Source: Bradyrhizobium sp. (GTDB lineage: Bacteria; Pseudomonadota; Alphaproteobacteria; Rhizobiales; Xanthobacteraceae). From it: DNA of 64,000 bases. Location of the stretch: assembly GCF_027451485.1 (NCBI RefSeq), contig NZ_DAIDJE010000156.1, forward strand, positions 62,001-126,000, in the 5' to 3' direction. Below are positions 25,989-37,695 of this stretch, in pieces. How positions within the stretch are numbered: position 1 is the first letter of the stretch; each line of letters begins with the position of its first letter. Below the pieces are notes generated by a model. It did not search any database. It was not told where the DNA came from and was given only the letters and a program-made list of their open reading frames with translations. The translations under genes and the position numbers were made by a program.

Positions 25989-26885
25989 ATGACCTCCACA
26001 CTCACGCCGCAAACCCACCGCGCCACGCTTGCCATCGGCGACGAGGCGACCGCCCGCCGCATCTCCGACCTCCTCACCGAAACCCTCGACCAGGGCGAGG
26101 CCGCCGTCGGCGCCTTCGAGGGGCCGGGCGGACGCTGGGACGTGACCTTCTACTTTGCCGACACGCCCAATGAGACCGCAATCCGCCAACTGATCGCGTT
26201 GGCCACAGGTGAGGACGCCGGCCGGGCCGTGACGTTCGACACCGTCGCGGCCAAGGACTGGGTCAAGGCGACACTGGATGAGCTGGTGCCGGTCCATGCC
26301 GGGCGCTTCGTTGTCCATGGCCACCACGACCGCGCCAGGGTCGCCCCCAACAAGCTCGGCATTGAGATCGAGGCGGCGCTGGCCTTCGGCACCGGCCATC
26401 ACGGCACCACCCGCGGCTGTCTGCTGTTGCTCGGCCACGTCCTGAAGGCCTTCCGGCCACGCCGCCTGCTGGACCTCGGCACCGGCACCGGCGTGCTGGC
26501 GATCGCCGCGGCCAAGGCGCTGCGGAGCCCGGTGCTCGCGAGCGACATCGACTTCCTGTCGGTGAAAGTCGCTGCCGAGAACGCCCGCCACAACGGCGTG
26601 GGTCCGTTCGTGGAAGTCACCTGGGGCAATGGCTTTGCCGCGCCCGGCTTACGGGAAAAGCGGCCGTTCGACCTCGTGATGGCGAATATTCTCGCCAATC
26701 CGCTGCGGCAGATGGCGACGCCGATGTCACAGCACCTTGCCGGCGGGGCGCGCGTGATCCTGTCCGGGCTGTTGTCGGCGCAGGCACCGGCCGTCATCGC
26801 CGCCTACCGCGCGCGCGGGCTGGTGCTGGAGCAGCAGATCCGGATCGAGGGCTGGAGCAGCCTGTTGCTGCACAAGGTGCGGTGA
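25989..26885 (+). CDS. prmA: ribosomal protein L11 methyltransferase
   Basis: A 298-residue SAM-dependent methyltransferase that trimethylates ribosomal protein L11 in the cytoplasm. The SAM-binding motif LLDLGTGTGVLAIAAAK lies at about 160-176, preceded by the family signature ALAFGTGHHGTTRGC and followed by MANILANPL, the motif near the catalytic site. Its length matches the family. The Shine-Dalgarno is weak (GAAG). Monocistronic in appearance; the region downstream carries a degenerate repeat. Confidence 0.92.
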   Translation: MTSTLTPQTHRATLAIGDEATARRISDLLTETLDQGEAAVGAFEGPGGRWDVTFYFADTPNETAIRQLIALATGEDAGRAVTFDTVAAKDWVKATLDELVPVHAGRFVVHGHHDRARVAPNKLGIEIEAALAFGTGHHGTTRGCLLLLGHVLKAFRPRRLLDLGTGTGVLAIAAAKALRSPVLASDIDFLSVKVAAENARHNGVGPFVEVTWGNGFAAPGLREKRPFDLVMANILANPLRQMATPMSQHLAGGARVILSGLLSAQAPAVIAAYRARGLVLEQQIRIEGWSSLLLHKVR

Positions 26886-26889
26886 AGAG

Positions 26890-27080
26890 CTTTACTGCAA
26901 ATCCTCACGGTGAGGAGGTGCGTCGCCAAGCAGGACGAGGGTAAGCGAGGCTGCTAGCGAACGGCACAAAAGACAGCACCGTCGCTGGACGATGCTTCGC
27001 ATCGCCGGGAGAACCCATGAGGCTACTATCGCCTTCATCCTTGACGCGGCACAGGCGCCGCTCCTCGGCATGAGGGGCTA
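26890..27080. repeat. degenerate palindromic repeat
   Basis: The stretch contains TCCTCACGGTGAGGAGGTGC near its start and GCGCCGCTCCTCGGCATGAG near its end, with GAACCCATGAGG and CTTCATCCTTGACG between. This is the vocabulary of the CCTCATCCTGAGGAG-type rhizobial repeats, but with many mismatches. It looks like a decayed element. Confidence 0.5.
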
Positions 27081-27088
27081 ACCTTCGA

Positions 27089-27274
27089 TCACTTCTCCGG
27101 TTTGCGCGGCGCCGGCTGGCCGGATTTTTCCTGAGCGGCCGCGCGCCTGACGCGCGCTTCGACAAATCGATCCAGGAATTGAACAATCACGCTACGCGGC
27201 TTTTCGGCGTCAGGCGCGGCCGGGTCTACGCGATGGATCGGCGACGAAATCTTCTCAAAGGTGAAGACGGGCAT
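27089..27274 (-). CDS. small conserved hypothetical protein, 61 aa
   Basis: MPVFTFEKISSPIHRVDP... is a 61-residue soluble basic protein with a central helix (VIVQFLDRFVEARVRRAAAQEKSG). Small proteins with a similar MPVFTFEKISP start are, as I recall, conserved in Bradyrhizobium, with no known role. GAGGG lies 7 bases before the ATG at 27274; the upstream ATG at 27361 lacks such support. Confidence 0.65.
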   Translation of the reverse strand: MPVFTFEKISSPIHRVDPAAPDAEKPRSVIVQFLDRFVEARVRRAAAQEKSGQPAPRKPEK

Positions 27275-27492
27275 GGTTAATCCCTCGACGCTGGTTACGA
27301 ACGCCCTCGGAACAGCTTTGGAACTCCACCCGAAGATTTGTTCTTGAGCCCCCGTGACCATTACGTCACGAAACGTTCAAACCCGTCTAACGCAGGTGCA
27401 GCAATTCAATCACAATAAATTCCGAATCGGAAGCAAATTGAGTCGGTTACCCAAGTGTCCCTGTTCTTTCCGGAAGATGATACGATCGTCGA

Positions 27493-29322
27493 ATGTTCGA
27501 AGCCCTGTTCCAGACCTTTGAAGAACCCGAAACCGGCGTCGCACTGACCGCGCGCTTGTCCGCACTCCGCGAAGAACTGACACGGCGCAACCTGACCGGG
27601 TTCGTGGTGCCGCGCGCGGACCAGCAGCAGAACGAATATGTCGCTCCGTCTGAAGAACGGCTGGCCTGGCTGACCGGCTTCACCGGCTCCGCCGGCATGG
27701 CCATCGTGCTCGCCCGCGAGGCCGCCGTCTTTGTCGATGGGCGCTATACCCTGCAAGCCGGCAAGCAGGTCGACACCAAGGTGTGGAGCGTCCAGCCGCT
27801 GGTCGACCCGCCGCCGGAAACCTGGTTGGCGCAGCATCTCTCCGCCGGCGATCGCCTCGGCTTCGATCCATGGCTGCAAACGACCGCGGCGGCCGAAAAA
27901 CTCGGCGCGGCCTGTGCCAAGGCCGGCGCCGAACTGGTCGCGGTCGATGGCAACCCGATCGACGTCATCTGGACCGAACGCCCGGCACTGCCGCTGGCCC
28001 CGGTGTCGCTGCACGGAAAGCAATTTGCAGGCGAAATCGAAGCCGACAAGCTGAAGCGGATCGAGGGGGAGATCGCAAAACTCGGCGCCGATGCGCTGGT
28101 GCTGTCGGACAGCCACGCGGTTGCCTGGACGTTCAACATCCGAGGCGCCGACGTCGCGCATACGCCGCTGCCGCTGTCCTATGCGCTGGTGCCGAAAAGC
28201 GGGCGCCCGACGCTGTTCATCGATCACCGCAAGCTGTCGAACAGCGTGCGCGATCATCTGGAACGGACCGCGACCGTCGTCGACCCCGGCGCGCTGACGT
28301 CAAAGCTGGTCGAACTGTCAAAAAGCGGAGCCTCGATTGCGCTCGACAGCGCAAGCGCCGCCGATGCGCTGACCCGCCTGATCACCTCGGCCGGCGGCAA
28401 GCCGATCCGCGGCGCCGACCCGACGGCCCTCCTCAAGGCGGTGAAGAACGATACCGAGATTGCAGGGACGAAAACGGCGCACCGGCGCGACGCGATTGCG
28501 CTCACGCGCTTTCTCGCCTGGGTCGATCGCGAAGCGCCGACTGGCAATCTCACCGAGATCGACGCGGTGGAGGCGCTGGAAACCTTTCGCCGCGACACCG
28601 GCGCGCTGAAGGATGTGTCGTTCCCCACCATCTCCGGTACCGGGCCGAACGGCGCCATCGTCCACTATCGCGTCACCCGCAAGAGCAACCGCCGCATCGC
28701 GCCCGGCGATCTTCTGTTGATCGATTCCGGCGCCCAATATGAAGACGGCACCACCGACGTCACCCGGACCATTGCAGTCGGCGAGCCGACATCCGAGATG
28801 CGCGACCGCTTCACCCGCGTGCTGCGCGGCCATATCGCAATTGCGTGCGCGCTGTTTCCCGACGGCACCACCGGCGCGCAACTCGATACGCTGGCGCGGC
28901 AGTATCTCTGGCAGGCAGGCGTCGATTTCGAGCACGGCACCGGCCACGGCGTCGGCAGCTATCTCTCGGTACACGAAGGGCCGGCGCGGATCTCGAAGCT
29001 CGGCTCTACGCCGCTCAAGCGCGGCATGATCCTCTCCAACGAGCCCGGCTATTACAAGACCGACGCGTTCGGCATTCGCATCGAGAATCTGGAGCTGGTC
29101 GTCGCGGCCGAGGTTGCCGGCGCCGAGAAGCCGGTCAATGCCTTCGAGACGCTGACGCTCGCCCCGATCGACCGGCGTCTCGTCGATCTGAACATGCTGA
29201 CCGGCGAGGAATTGAGCTGGCTCAACCAATATCACGAGCGCGTCCGCCACGCCGTGCGTGGCCATGTCGACGACGCCACCAAGGCCTGGCTCGATGCGGC
29301 CACGGCGCCGCTGTCGCTGTAG
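27493..29322 (+). CDS. pepP: Xaa-Pro aminopeptidase (M24B, aminopeptidase P family)
   Basis: A 609-residue metallopeptidase that removes N-terminal residues preceding proline. It has the three-domain layout of the long aminopeptidase P type: two creatinase-like N-terminal domains (about 18-300) and the pita-bread catalytic domain (about 310-545). Metal ligands are visible in DSGAQYEDGTTDVTRT, GTGHGVGSYLSVHEGP and NEPGYYKTDAFGIRIEN. A short C-terminal extension includes WLNQYHERV, usual for this subtype. Likely cytoplasmic, as there is no signal peptide. The symbol is by family only. Confidence 0.9.
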   Translation: MFEALFQTFEEPETGVALTARLSALREELTRRNLTGFVVPRADQQQNEYVAPSEERLAWLTGFTGSAGMAIVLAREAAVFVDGRYTLQAGKQVDTKVWSVQPLVDPPPETWLAQHLSAGDRLGFDPWLQTTAAAEKLGAACAKAGAELVAVDGNPIDVIWTERPALPLAPVSLHGKQFAGEIEADKLKRIEGEIAKLGADALVLSDSHAVAWTFNIRGADVAHTPLPLSYALVPKSGRPTLFIDHRKLSNSVRDHLERTATVVDPGALTSKLVELSKSGASIALDSASAADALTRLITSAGGKPIRGADPTALLKAVKNDTEIAGTKTAHRRDAIALTRFLAWVDREAPTGNLTEIDAVEALETFRRDTGALKDVSFPTISGTGPNGAIVHYRVTRKSNRRIAPGDLLLIDSGAQYEDGTTDVTRTIAVGEPTSEMRDRFTRVLRGHIAIACALFPDGTTGAQLDTLARQYLWQAGVDFEHGTGHGVGSYLSVHEGPARISKLGSTPLKRGMILSNEPGYYKTDAFGIRIENLELVVAAEVAGAEKPVNAFETLTLAPIDRRLVDLNMLTGEELSWLNQYHERVRHAVRGHVDDATKAWLDAATAPLSL

Positions 29323-29562
29323 CAAGACGCGCTACGCTCATCCGTGGCGGGCCTTGCTGATCGGCCCGGGTATGACAGCAGAGCCTGTTTCTCGCAGCGA
29401 TTGCCGCCTTGCTCGCCATTCCCCCGCGACATCCCCGATTGCGCGCGGCGCATCCCGCAAAACGAATAGCCGCATTCCGAAACACCGCATTCCCACGCTC
29501 TGAAATAGCGCTAAACGAAAGAACCAGGGGCGCCCGCGCTTCGCATGGGAAACGGAGTTTCG

Positions 29563-30837
29563 ATGCACGGCGTCGTCGGCAGACCGGCCGAACAGTCCAG
29601 ACAAGGCGCGGCGAACGCGCGCATCATGCTGCTGCTGCTCGTTGCCATGACCGGCGTGGCGCCGATCTCGCTCTATATGCTGGTGCCGGCGCTGCCGCTG
29701 CTTGCCGCCAGCTTTGCGAGCGACATTTCCATCGCGCAGATGACGGTGTCGCTCTACATGGTCGGCATCGCCTGTTCGCAGATCCTGATGGGCCCGCTCT
29801 CCGACCGCTATGGCCGCCGGCCGGTTTTGCTGGCGGGCCTCGGCCTGATGGTGGTGGCGAGCGCGGCCTGTACCTTCGCGCAGTCGCTGCCGGCCCTGAT
29901 CGTTGCGCGGTTCTTCCAGGCGCTCGGCGGCGCCACCGGCATGGTGGTGAGCCGCGCCATCATCCGCGACCTTTATCATCGCGAGCGCATCTCTTCCATG
30001 ATCAGCCTCGTGATCGCAGTCATGATGATTGCGCAGATGCTCAGCCCCCTCACCGGCGGCCTGATCGAAGCCGCATTCGGCTGGCGCGCGATCTTCTACG
30101 TCATCACGGCAGCTTCGATCCTCGTCGCAGTCGCGATTGCGCTCGCCTTGCCGGAAACGCGCCGGGTCCGGCTCGTCACATCGAGCTTTCGCGGTGATGT
30201 CGGCAGTCTCGTCACTAGCCGCGCCTTCATCGGTTATGTGCTGTGCCAGGTGCTGGCCTCGCAGATCATCTTTGCCTTCGCCGGCGGCGGCCCCTACATC
30301 GTTGTCACGCATATGGGCCGCACCGGCGCCGAATACGGCGCCTGGTTTGCGACCACGGGCTTTGCCTATCTGATCGGCAATCTTTTCTGCGTGCGCTTCT
30401 CGCCGCGCTATCAACTCGAAAAGCTGATCTGGTTCGGGCTTGCGCTGCAATTCGCCGGCAGCCTGCTGAATCTCATCTGGGGACTGACCGGAATCAACCA
30501 GGTTCCGTCCTGGCTGTTCGGCACGCAGATGATCGTGATGTTCGCCAATGCCTTCGTGATGTCGAACTCCGCGGCCGGCGCCATCAGCGTCCGCCCGGAA
30601 GCCGCGGGCACCGCCTCCGGCGCCATGGGATTCCTGCAGATGGGGCTAGGTTCATTCCTGTCGCAGTTCGGCGCCTGGCTCGGCGACCACTTTGCGACAC
30701 CTGCACCGCTCAACGCCGCCGTATTCGCATTATCCGTCGCCTGCGCCTCGACGATGGTTTTCATCATTCCACGCCGAAACGTGGTGGTGAGCCAGGATTT
30801 GATCGAAAAGGCGGAAGAAGAAAGTGGAATTGTATAG
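29563..30837 (+). CDS. multidrug efflux MFS transporter, Bcr/CflA family
   Basis: A 424-residue major facilitator with 12 predicted membrane segments. MFS motif A is present as GPLSDRYGRRPVLLAG, and LYMLVPALPLLAASF and VARFFQALGGATGMVVSRAIIRDLY are typical of Bcr/CflA drug:proton antiporters. Likely exports drugs or small metabolites across the inner membrane. CGGAG lies 6 bases before the ATG at 29563, preferred over the ATG at 29545. Confidence 0.88.
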   Translation: MHGVVGRPAEQSRQGAANARIMLLLLVAMTGVAPISLYMLVPALPLLAASFASDISIAQMTVSLYMVGIACSQILMGPLSDRYGRRPVLLAGLGLMVVASAACTFAQSLPALIVARFFQALGGATGMVVSRAIIRDLYHRERISSMISLVIAVMMIAQMLSPLTGGLIEAAFGWRAIFYVITAASILVAVAIALALPETRRVRLVTSSFRGDVGSLVTSRAFIGYVLCQVLASQIIFAFAGGGPYIVVTHMGRTGAEYGAWFATTGFAYLIGNLFCVRFSPRYQLEKLIWFGLALQFAGSLLNLIWGLTGINQVPSWLFGTQMIVMFANAFVMSNSAAGAISVRPEAAGTASGAMGFLQMGLGSFLSQFGAWLGDHFATPAPLNAAVFALSVACASTMVFIIPRRNVVVSQDLIEKAEEESGIV

Positions 30838-30901
30838 CGTCAGCCGTGAGCGGCGCCTCTCCGCTCACGGCGTTATGTCGGCTGTTTCCGTTTGGGCGAC
30901 G

Positions 30902-31162
30902 TCAGTACCGCTTGTGCTGGTCGTTCATCCGGTCACCCGGAGAATTTTCCGAGGCACCTTTCGACTTGCCAACCGTTCCCTTGTCCTTCATCCGGTCGCC
31001 CGGACTATATTCCGATGCGCCTTTGCTGGTCGACGAGGACGAAGTGGAATTCTGCATCTGGTGACCGGGCGACATCCGCGAGGCGCCGCCGGTTTCCGCG
31101 GCGAAGGCAGCGGTGCCGGCGCCGAGCAGGAGAGCGGTGGTGTAAATGATCACACGTCTCAT
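30902..31162 (-). CDS. small exported protein with SPGxxM repeats, 86 aa
   Basis: The signal peptide MRRVIIYTTALLLGAGTAAFA is followed by a mature part of about 65 residues built of three repeats: RMSPGHQMQ, YSPGDRMKD and NSPGDRMND, the last two each preceded by (K)SKGAS(E). The mature region is hydrophilic and probably disordered. I do not know a function. GGAG lies 7 bases before the ATG. It converges with the Bcr/CflA gene and precedes ligA's end by about 110 bases. Confidence 0.72.
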   Translation of the reverse strand: MRRVIIYTTALLLGAGTAAFAAETGGASRMSPGHQMQNSTSSSSTSKGASEYSPGDRMKDKGTVGKSKGASENSPGDRMNDQHKRY

Positions 31163-31270
31163 CTGTCATCTCCATGATGATCGGTCGAGTGGCACGTCAA
31201 CCGCCTCGCCTGTGTGACGTTCCATGGAACTGTGCCGGAAAATGGGAGCCGACGTTGCGGCTGACCGATA

Positions 31271-33445
<2,175 letters not shown>

Positions 33446-33461
33446 CTACGGGAAAAGTGCG

Positions 33462-35135
33462 CTACGCCGTCGCCGATTTCAATAGCCGCTCGGCGGCGGC
33501 GCGTGCCTCCGCGGTGATCTCGGCACCCGCCAGCATGCGGGCGATTTCCTCGCGGCGGTGGTCGGCCGCGAGTGCATTGACGCGGGTGGCGACGCGCCTG
33601 CCCTTGTCCAGCGCATCCTTGGAAATCAGCAAGTGCTGGTCGGCACGGGCCGCGACCTGCGGCGCGTGGGTCACCGCCATCACCTGCACCTTGGAAGCGA
33701 GCCGCGCCAGGCGGGCGCCGATCGCATCCGCGACCGCGCCGCCGACGCCGGTATCGATTTCGTCGAACACAAGGGTCGGCGCCGAGCCGCGGTCCGAAAG
33801 CACAACCTTGAGCGCCAGCAAAAAGCGCGACAGCTCGCCGCCCGAGGCGACTTTCATGAGCGGACCGGGCTTGGTGCCGGGATTGGTCTGCACCCAGAAC
33901 TCAACGCGGTCATACCCCTGCGGGCCGGGCGACGCGGAATCCGATTCGACCTGCGTAGTGAACCTCGCGCGATCAAGCTTGAGCGGGGCAAGCTCCGCAT
34001 TGACCGCCTTGTTGAGTTTTTCGGCCGATTTTTTCCGCGCGGCGGAGAGTTTGGCGGCCGCTGCCGCATATCGTTCATCGGTCGCGCGCGCGGCCGCCTC
34101 CAGCTTCTTCAACTGATCGGCGCCCGCATCGATCAGTGCGACGTCGGCGGCGTATTTTGCCGCGAGTGCCGCCAGGCCATCTACCGGAGTCGAATATTTG
34201 CGCGAGGCGGCGCGAAGCGCAAACAGACGCTCCTCGATGCGCTCGAGCTCGGCGGGATCGAAATCCGCGGCGGCCAGCGCAGCGGTAAGGTGCTGATCGG
34301 CTTCTTCCAGCGCATTGATCGCGGTGTCGATCGCTTTTACCGCGGGTTCGACCAGGGCCGGCGAGTTCGCCGCGCGCCGTTCGAGCCGCCGCACGGCGGC
34401 GGAGAGGCCGGCGATCGGCGAGTGATCGCCGGAGACGGCTTCCTGCGCCTCGCGCAGGTCGGCTGCGATCTTCTCGCTCTGCATCATGGTGGTGCGGCGA
34501 GAGGCGAGCGCCGTTTCCTCGCCGTCTTTCGGAGCGAGCTGCTTCAATTCATCGGAGGCATGCCGCAAGTAATCGGCCTCACGCGCGGCCCGCTCCATCC
34601 CGGCGCGATGGTCGTCGAGCGCCTTGTTGGCCTCGCGCCGCGCTTCCCAAAGCTTTTCCAGCGCCGCGACATCCTTCTCGAGACCGGAGAAGGCATCGAG
34701 CAGGCGGCGATGGGTGGAGGCGTCGACCAGTGCGCGCTCGTCATGCTGACCATGGATTTCGACCAGCGCGGACCCCAGCGCCTTCAGGGTCTGCACGCTG
34801 ATCGCCTGATCATTGATGAAGGCGCGGGTGCGGCCATCGGCGAACTGGACGCGGCGCAGGATCATCTCGCCGGTGTCCTCCAGACCGTTTTCCGCCAGAA
34901 GGGCCGCGGCCGGATGTCCCTTCGGCACATCGAAGGTCGCCGTCACCTGACCCTGCTCGGCGCCGTGACGCACAAGGCCGGCATCGCCGCGGCCGCCCAG
35001 CGCCAGCGCAAAGGCATCGAGCAAAATGGATTTACCCGCGCCGGTCTCGCCAGTCAGAACGGCAAGCCCGCGGGCAAACTCGATATCGAGGCGTTCGATC
35101 AGGACGATGTCGCGGATCGACAGACGCGCCAGCAT
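33462..35135 (-). CDS. recN: DNA repair protein RecN
   Basis: A 557-residue SMC-like ATPase for double-strand-break repair. Walker A GETGAGKS is at 29-36. A central alanine-rich coiled-coil region spans about 150-380. The C-terminal signature [17 protein letters not shown] is followed by Walker [13 protein letters not shown]. An 8-bp inverted repeat (35167-35191) precedes it, but no canonical alphaproteobacterial LexA box (GTTC-N7-GTTC) is seen. It lies between bamD and ligA on the same strand. Confidence 0.96.
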   Translation of the reverse strand: MLARLSIRDIVLIERLDIEFARGLAVLTGETGAGKSILLDAFALALGGRGDAGLVRHGAEQGQVTATFDVPKGHPAAALLAENGLEDTGEMILRRVQFADGRTRAFINDQAISVQTLKALGSALVEIHGQHDERALVDASTHRRLLDAFSGLEKDVAALEKLWEARREANKALDDHRAGMERAAREADYLRHASDELKQLAPKDGEETALASRRTTMMQSEKIAADLREAQEAVSGDHSPIAGLSAAVRRLERRAANSPALVEPAVKAIDTAINALEEADQHLTAALAAADFDPAELERIEERLFALRAASRKYSTPVDGLAALAAKYAADVALIDAGADQLKKLEAAARATDERYAAAAAKLSAARKKSAEKLNKAVNAELAPLKLDRARFTTQVESDSASPGPQGYDRVEFWVQTNPGTKPGPLMKVASGGELSRFLLALKVVLSDRGSAPTLVFDEIDTGVGGAVADAIGARLARLASKVQVMAVTHAPQVAARADQHLLISKDALDKGRRVATRVNALAADHRREEIARMLAGAEITAEARAAAERLLKSATA

Positions 35136-35166
35136 GCGAGGAAGTTTCCCAGATCAGGTCGGCCTC

Positions 35167-35191
35167 GATGGAATCAGAACGCAATTCCATC
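35167..35191. promoter_or_regulatory. inverted repeat upstream of recN
   Basis: GATGGAAT (35167-35174) and ATTCCATC (35184-35191) are perfect inverted arms separated by 9 bases, about 30-55 bases before the recN start. This could be an operator or a hairpin. It does not match the LexA consensus. Confidence 0.45.
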
Positions 35192-35226
35192 TCCGCTTTC
35201 TAGCATAGTCGCTTCGGAAAAAAGGA

Positions 35227-36156
35227 CTATGCCTTGCCGAGGCCGAGCTTCCTGAAGGCCTTGGAAAGCCAGGACCCCTGATCCTCGGTCGGCTCATAGC
35301 CGCCGGACTTTACTAGATTATAGGCGTCCTTGTACCAAGGGCTGTCGGGAAAATTATGGCCGAGCACGGCGGCAGCGGTCTGCGCCTCGCTGACAATACC
35401 GATTGCCATATAGGCTTCGGTCAGCCGCTCCAAGGCTTCCTCGACATGGCGGGTGGTCTGGTACTGGGTGACCACGGTCTTGAAGCGATTGATCGCGCCG
35501 GTGTAGTTGCGCTTTTGCAGATCATACCGGCCGACATTCATTTCCCTGCCTGCGAGCTGGTCGCGCGCCGCCTCGAGCTTCTGCTTGGCGCTGACCGCAT
35601 ATTCCGACGTCGGATATTTGCGCACCACTTCTTCGAGCGCGGCGATCGCCTTCTCGGTGCGGCCCTGGTCGCGGGACACGTCGACGATCTGGTCGTAATG
35701 CGAGGCGGCAATCAGGTATTGCGCGTAAGCGGCGTCCGAGCTGCCCGGATGCAGCGTGACGTAGCGGGTCGCAGCGCCGATGCAGCTGTCGTAGTCGCTG
35801 GCCTGATAGTAGGCGTAAGCCGACATCAGAAGCGACTTGCGCGCAAGATCCGAATAAGGATGCTGGCGATCGACTTCCTCGAACTTCTTCGCGCCGCCCT
35901 TCGGGTCGTGCTTCTCGTTGGTCAGGTAAAGTCCTTCGTTGTAGAGCTTTTCAGCGGGCTCCTCGACGAAGGTGTCGTCCTTTTGGGTCACCTTGTCCCA
36001 CAATTCACTGACCCCGTTGCCGCCCCCGCTGCAAGCACTCAACAGGGTAGCGGCGACGGCAAGAGCGGCCGCCACGCCCAGCGGCCGCACCAGAGCTGCA
36101 AGGCCCCAATGATTCGAAAGTCGCCGGTATGCGGGCGTCGCACGCTTTATCGACAT
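35227..36156 (-). CDS. bamD: outer membrane assembly lipoprotein BamD
   Basis: A 309-residue lipoprotein of the BAM complex that inserts beta-barrel proteins into the outer membrane. A lipobox (LAVAATLLSAC, lipidated Cys near residue 42) is followed by SGGG. Five TPR-like repeats start at PAEKLYNEGLYLTNEKHDPKGGAKKFEEVDRQHPYS. The start at 36156 is chosen from the signal-peptide layout (MSIKRATPAYRRL...); the frame is open to 36270 without homology. Standard position between lpxC and recN in Bradyrhizobiaceae. Confidence 0.95.
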   Translation of the reverse strand: MSIKRATPAYRRLSNHWGLAALVRPLGVAAALAVAATLLSACSGGGNGVSELWDKVTQKDDTFVEEPAEKLYNEGLYLTNEKHDPKGGAKKFEEVDRQHPYSDLARKSLLMSAYAYYQASDYDSCIGAATRYVTLHPGSSDAAYAQYLIAASHYDQIVDVSRDQGRTEKAIAALEEVVRKYPTSEYAVSAKQKLEAARDQLAGREMNVGRYDLQKRNYTGAINRFKTVVTQYQTTRHVEEALERLTEAYMAIGIVSEAQTAAAVLGHNFPDSPWYKDAYNLVKSGGYEPTEDQGSWLSKAFRKLGLGKA

Positions 36157-36382
36157 GGAGTTCAGACCTGACGCCTTTCGTGCATCGTCCTGAAGGGCGC
36201 AGCAAATTCGGGACCGGCACATAGCTGCCCTCGCCCGGCCCTGCTTATCCAAAACAAGCCCCTCGTCCAACCGGATACGTAGCCATTTCGCCCGGATTAA
36301 GGCGGAAAGTAATCGGGAAAAACACGTAATTCGGCGCGTCGAAGCGCCAGACTAAGACGTGAGGAGCAAAAGAGGACGTTTT

Positions 36383-37345
36383 CTAGGAAACGTCGGGACC
36401 GTAGGCAGGAGCCACCATGCCGCCGACCATGCTCCCGCTGCCGACCTCGGCATAGGCGCGGGGACGACGGGCGCTCTCGGCCTCAACCACCCGATAAGCG
36501 GTGCGATCGGCCAGCAGCGCCGTCAGCACGGCATGGTTGAGTTTATGGCCGCCACGGACCGAGCGATAGGTGCCGAGTAGCGGCAGACCAGCCAGCGCCA
36601 GGTCGCCGATCACGTCCAGGACCTTGTGGCGCACGCATTCGTCGGCATAGCGCAGGCCCTCGGCGTTGAGCAGGCGGGTCTCATCGAACACCACCGTATT
36701 CTCAAAGGAGGCGCCGAGCGCGAAACCGGCGCTCCACAGGCGCGCAACGTCATTGACGCAGCCGAAGGTGCGGGCGCGGGAAATCTCGCGGCGGAAGCAC
36801 TCGGCGCTGAGATCGATGACGTAGCTCTGCCGGCCGATCACCGGGATCGAAAAATCGATGTCGACTTCAGCGCGGAAGCCGGAAGCGTTCGGCCGAAGTT
36901 CGCCGAAGGAATCGCCGATCGAGACCTGGACCGGCTTGGTCACCTGGATGTAACGACGCGCCGCCGACTGGCTGACGATACCGGCCTGTTCGATCGCGGC
37001 AACGAAAGCCGCCGCGCTGCCATCCATGATCGGAACTTCGGGCCCATCGACTTCGATGGTGGCGTTATCCACACCCATGCCGCGCAAGGCAGCCAGCACA
37101 TGCTCTGCGGTTGAGACCAGCGGTCCATCGCGGTCGCCAAGCACGGTGGCAAATTCGGTGGCAATCACGGATTCGGCGACGGCCCGGACCTCGCGGTCGC
37201 TTCCATCAAGGCCAGTGCGGACAAAAATAAAACCTGCATCAACGGATGCAGGTCCGATGGTCAGATTGACCGGTAGCCCCGAGTGGACACCGACGCCCGT
37301 CACGGTAGCTTGCCCACGCAGCGTTGTCTGCCGACCGATTTTCAT
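36383..37345 (-). CDS. lpxC: UDP-3-O-acyl-N-acetylglucosamine deacetylase
   Basis: A 320-residue zinc deacetylase that commits UDP-GlcNAc to lipid A synthesis in the cytoplasm. Zinc ligands are His82 (STAEHVLAALRG) and the His/Asp of RHKVLDVIGDLALAG; the catalytic His is in GGHKLNHAVLTALL. Length fits the family. It follows ftsZ as in other alphaproteobacteria, but an intrinsic terminator lies between, so lpxC probably has its own promoter in the 350-base gap. No Shine-Dalgarno is evident before the ATG. Confidence 0.96.
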   Translation of the reverse strand: MKIGRQTTLRGQATVTGVGVHSGLPVNLTIGPASVDAGFIFVRTGLDGSDREVRAVAESVIATEFATVLGDRDGPLVSTAEHVLAALRGMGVDNATIEVDGPEVPIMDGSAAAFVAAIEQAGIVSQSAARRYIQVTKPVQVSIGDSFGELRPNASGFRAEVDIDFSIPVIGRQSYVIDLSAECFRREISRARTFGCVNDVARLWSAGFALGASFENTVVFDETRLLNAEGLRYADECVRHKVLDVIGDLALAGLPLLGTYRSVRGGHKLNHAVLTALLADRTAYRVVEAESARRPRAYAEVGSGSMVGGMVAPAYGPDVS

Positions 37346-37376
37346 ACAGAAAAGCCCACACCGACTTACCGTGAGA

Positions 37377-37405
37377 GGACTGACTTCCCCTTTTGACGTC
37401 AGTCC
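37377..37405 (-). promoter_or_regulatory. inverted repeat in the lpxC leader
   Basis: GGACTGAC (37377-37384) and GTCAGTCC (37398-37405) form a perfect 8-bp inverted repeat with a 13-base pyrimidine-rich centre, about 30 bases upstream of the lpxC start. It may be an operator or an mRNA hairpin. Confidence 0.45.
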
Positions 37406-37633
37406 GACTCAATGGTTCCCCAAGTCACGGCTGAGAATAATCGCTGCCATATTAGGCGCCAACTCACGCTTTTTTACCGATTGTTACCCCATCTCTGCCG
37501 CATTCGCGCCCAAGGTTACCCCCAATCGGGGATCGAAAAGGGTCGCCAGGCGGCCGTCATCCGAATTCCAGCAAAGCTGTTAAACATCTACGTTTCAACG
37601 GCTTGAGCCCGTTTCGGAAGCTCCATGGGCGAC

Positions 37634-37667
37634 AAACGAAAGAGCCCCGGTGATCCGACCGGGGCTC
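37634..37667 (-). terminator. intrinsic terminator after ftsZ
   Basis: On the minus strand, GAGCCCCGGT and ACCGGGGCTC form a perfect 10-bp GC-rich stem with a 6-base loop, followed by TTTCGTTT. It lies about 30 bases after the ftsZ stop and is the clearest Rho-independent terminator in the window, marking the end of the dcw transcription unit. Confidence 0.85.
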
Positions 37668-37695
37668 CATGGCAGCGCCTAGATTGTAACAAGCT

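Larger units (their letters stand above)
37346..37695. other. ftsZ-lpxC intergenic region
   Basis: 350 bases holding the ftsZ terminator (37634-37667), an inverted repeat in the lpxC leader (37377-37405), and presumably the lpxC promoter. No gene seen. Confidence 0.6.

Noticed and set aside
26905-27186. 93-codon minus-strand ORF after prmA
   Set aside because: It runs through a decayed palindromic repeat, has no ribosome-binding site and overlaps the better-supported 61-residue gene.
35136-35226. Possible LexA/SOS box upstream of recN
   Set aside because: An inverted repeat is present, but neither GTTC-N7-GTTC nor GAAC-N7-GAAC occurs.
33558-35255. 565-codon plus-strand ORF antisense to recN
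   Set aside because: Composition is typical of antisense frames; recN motifs are intact on the other strand.
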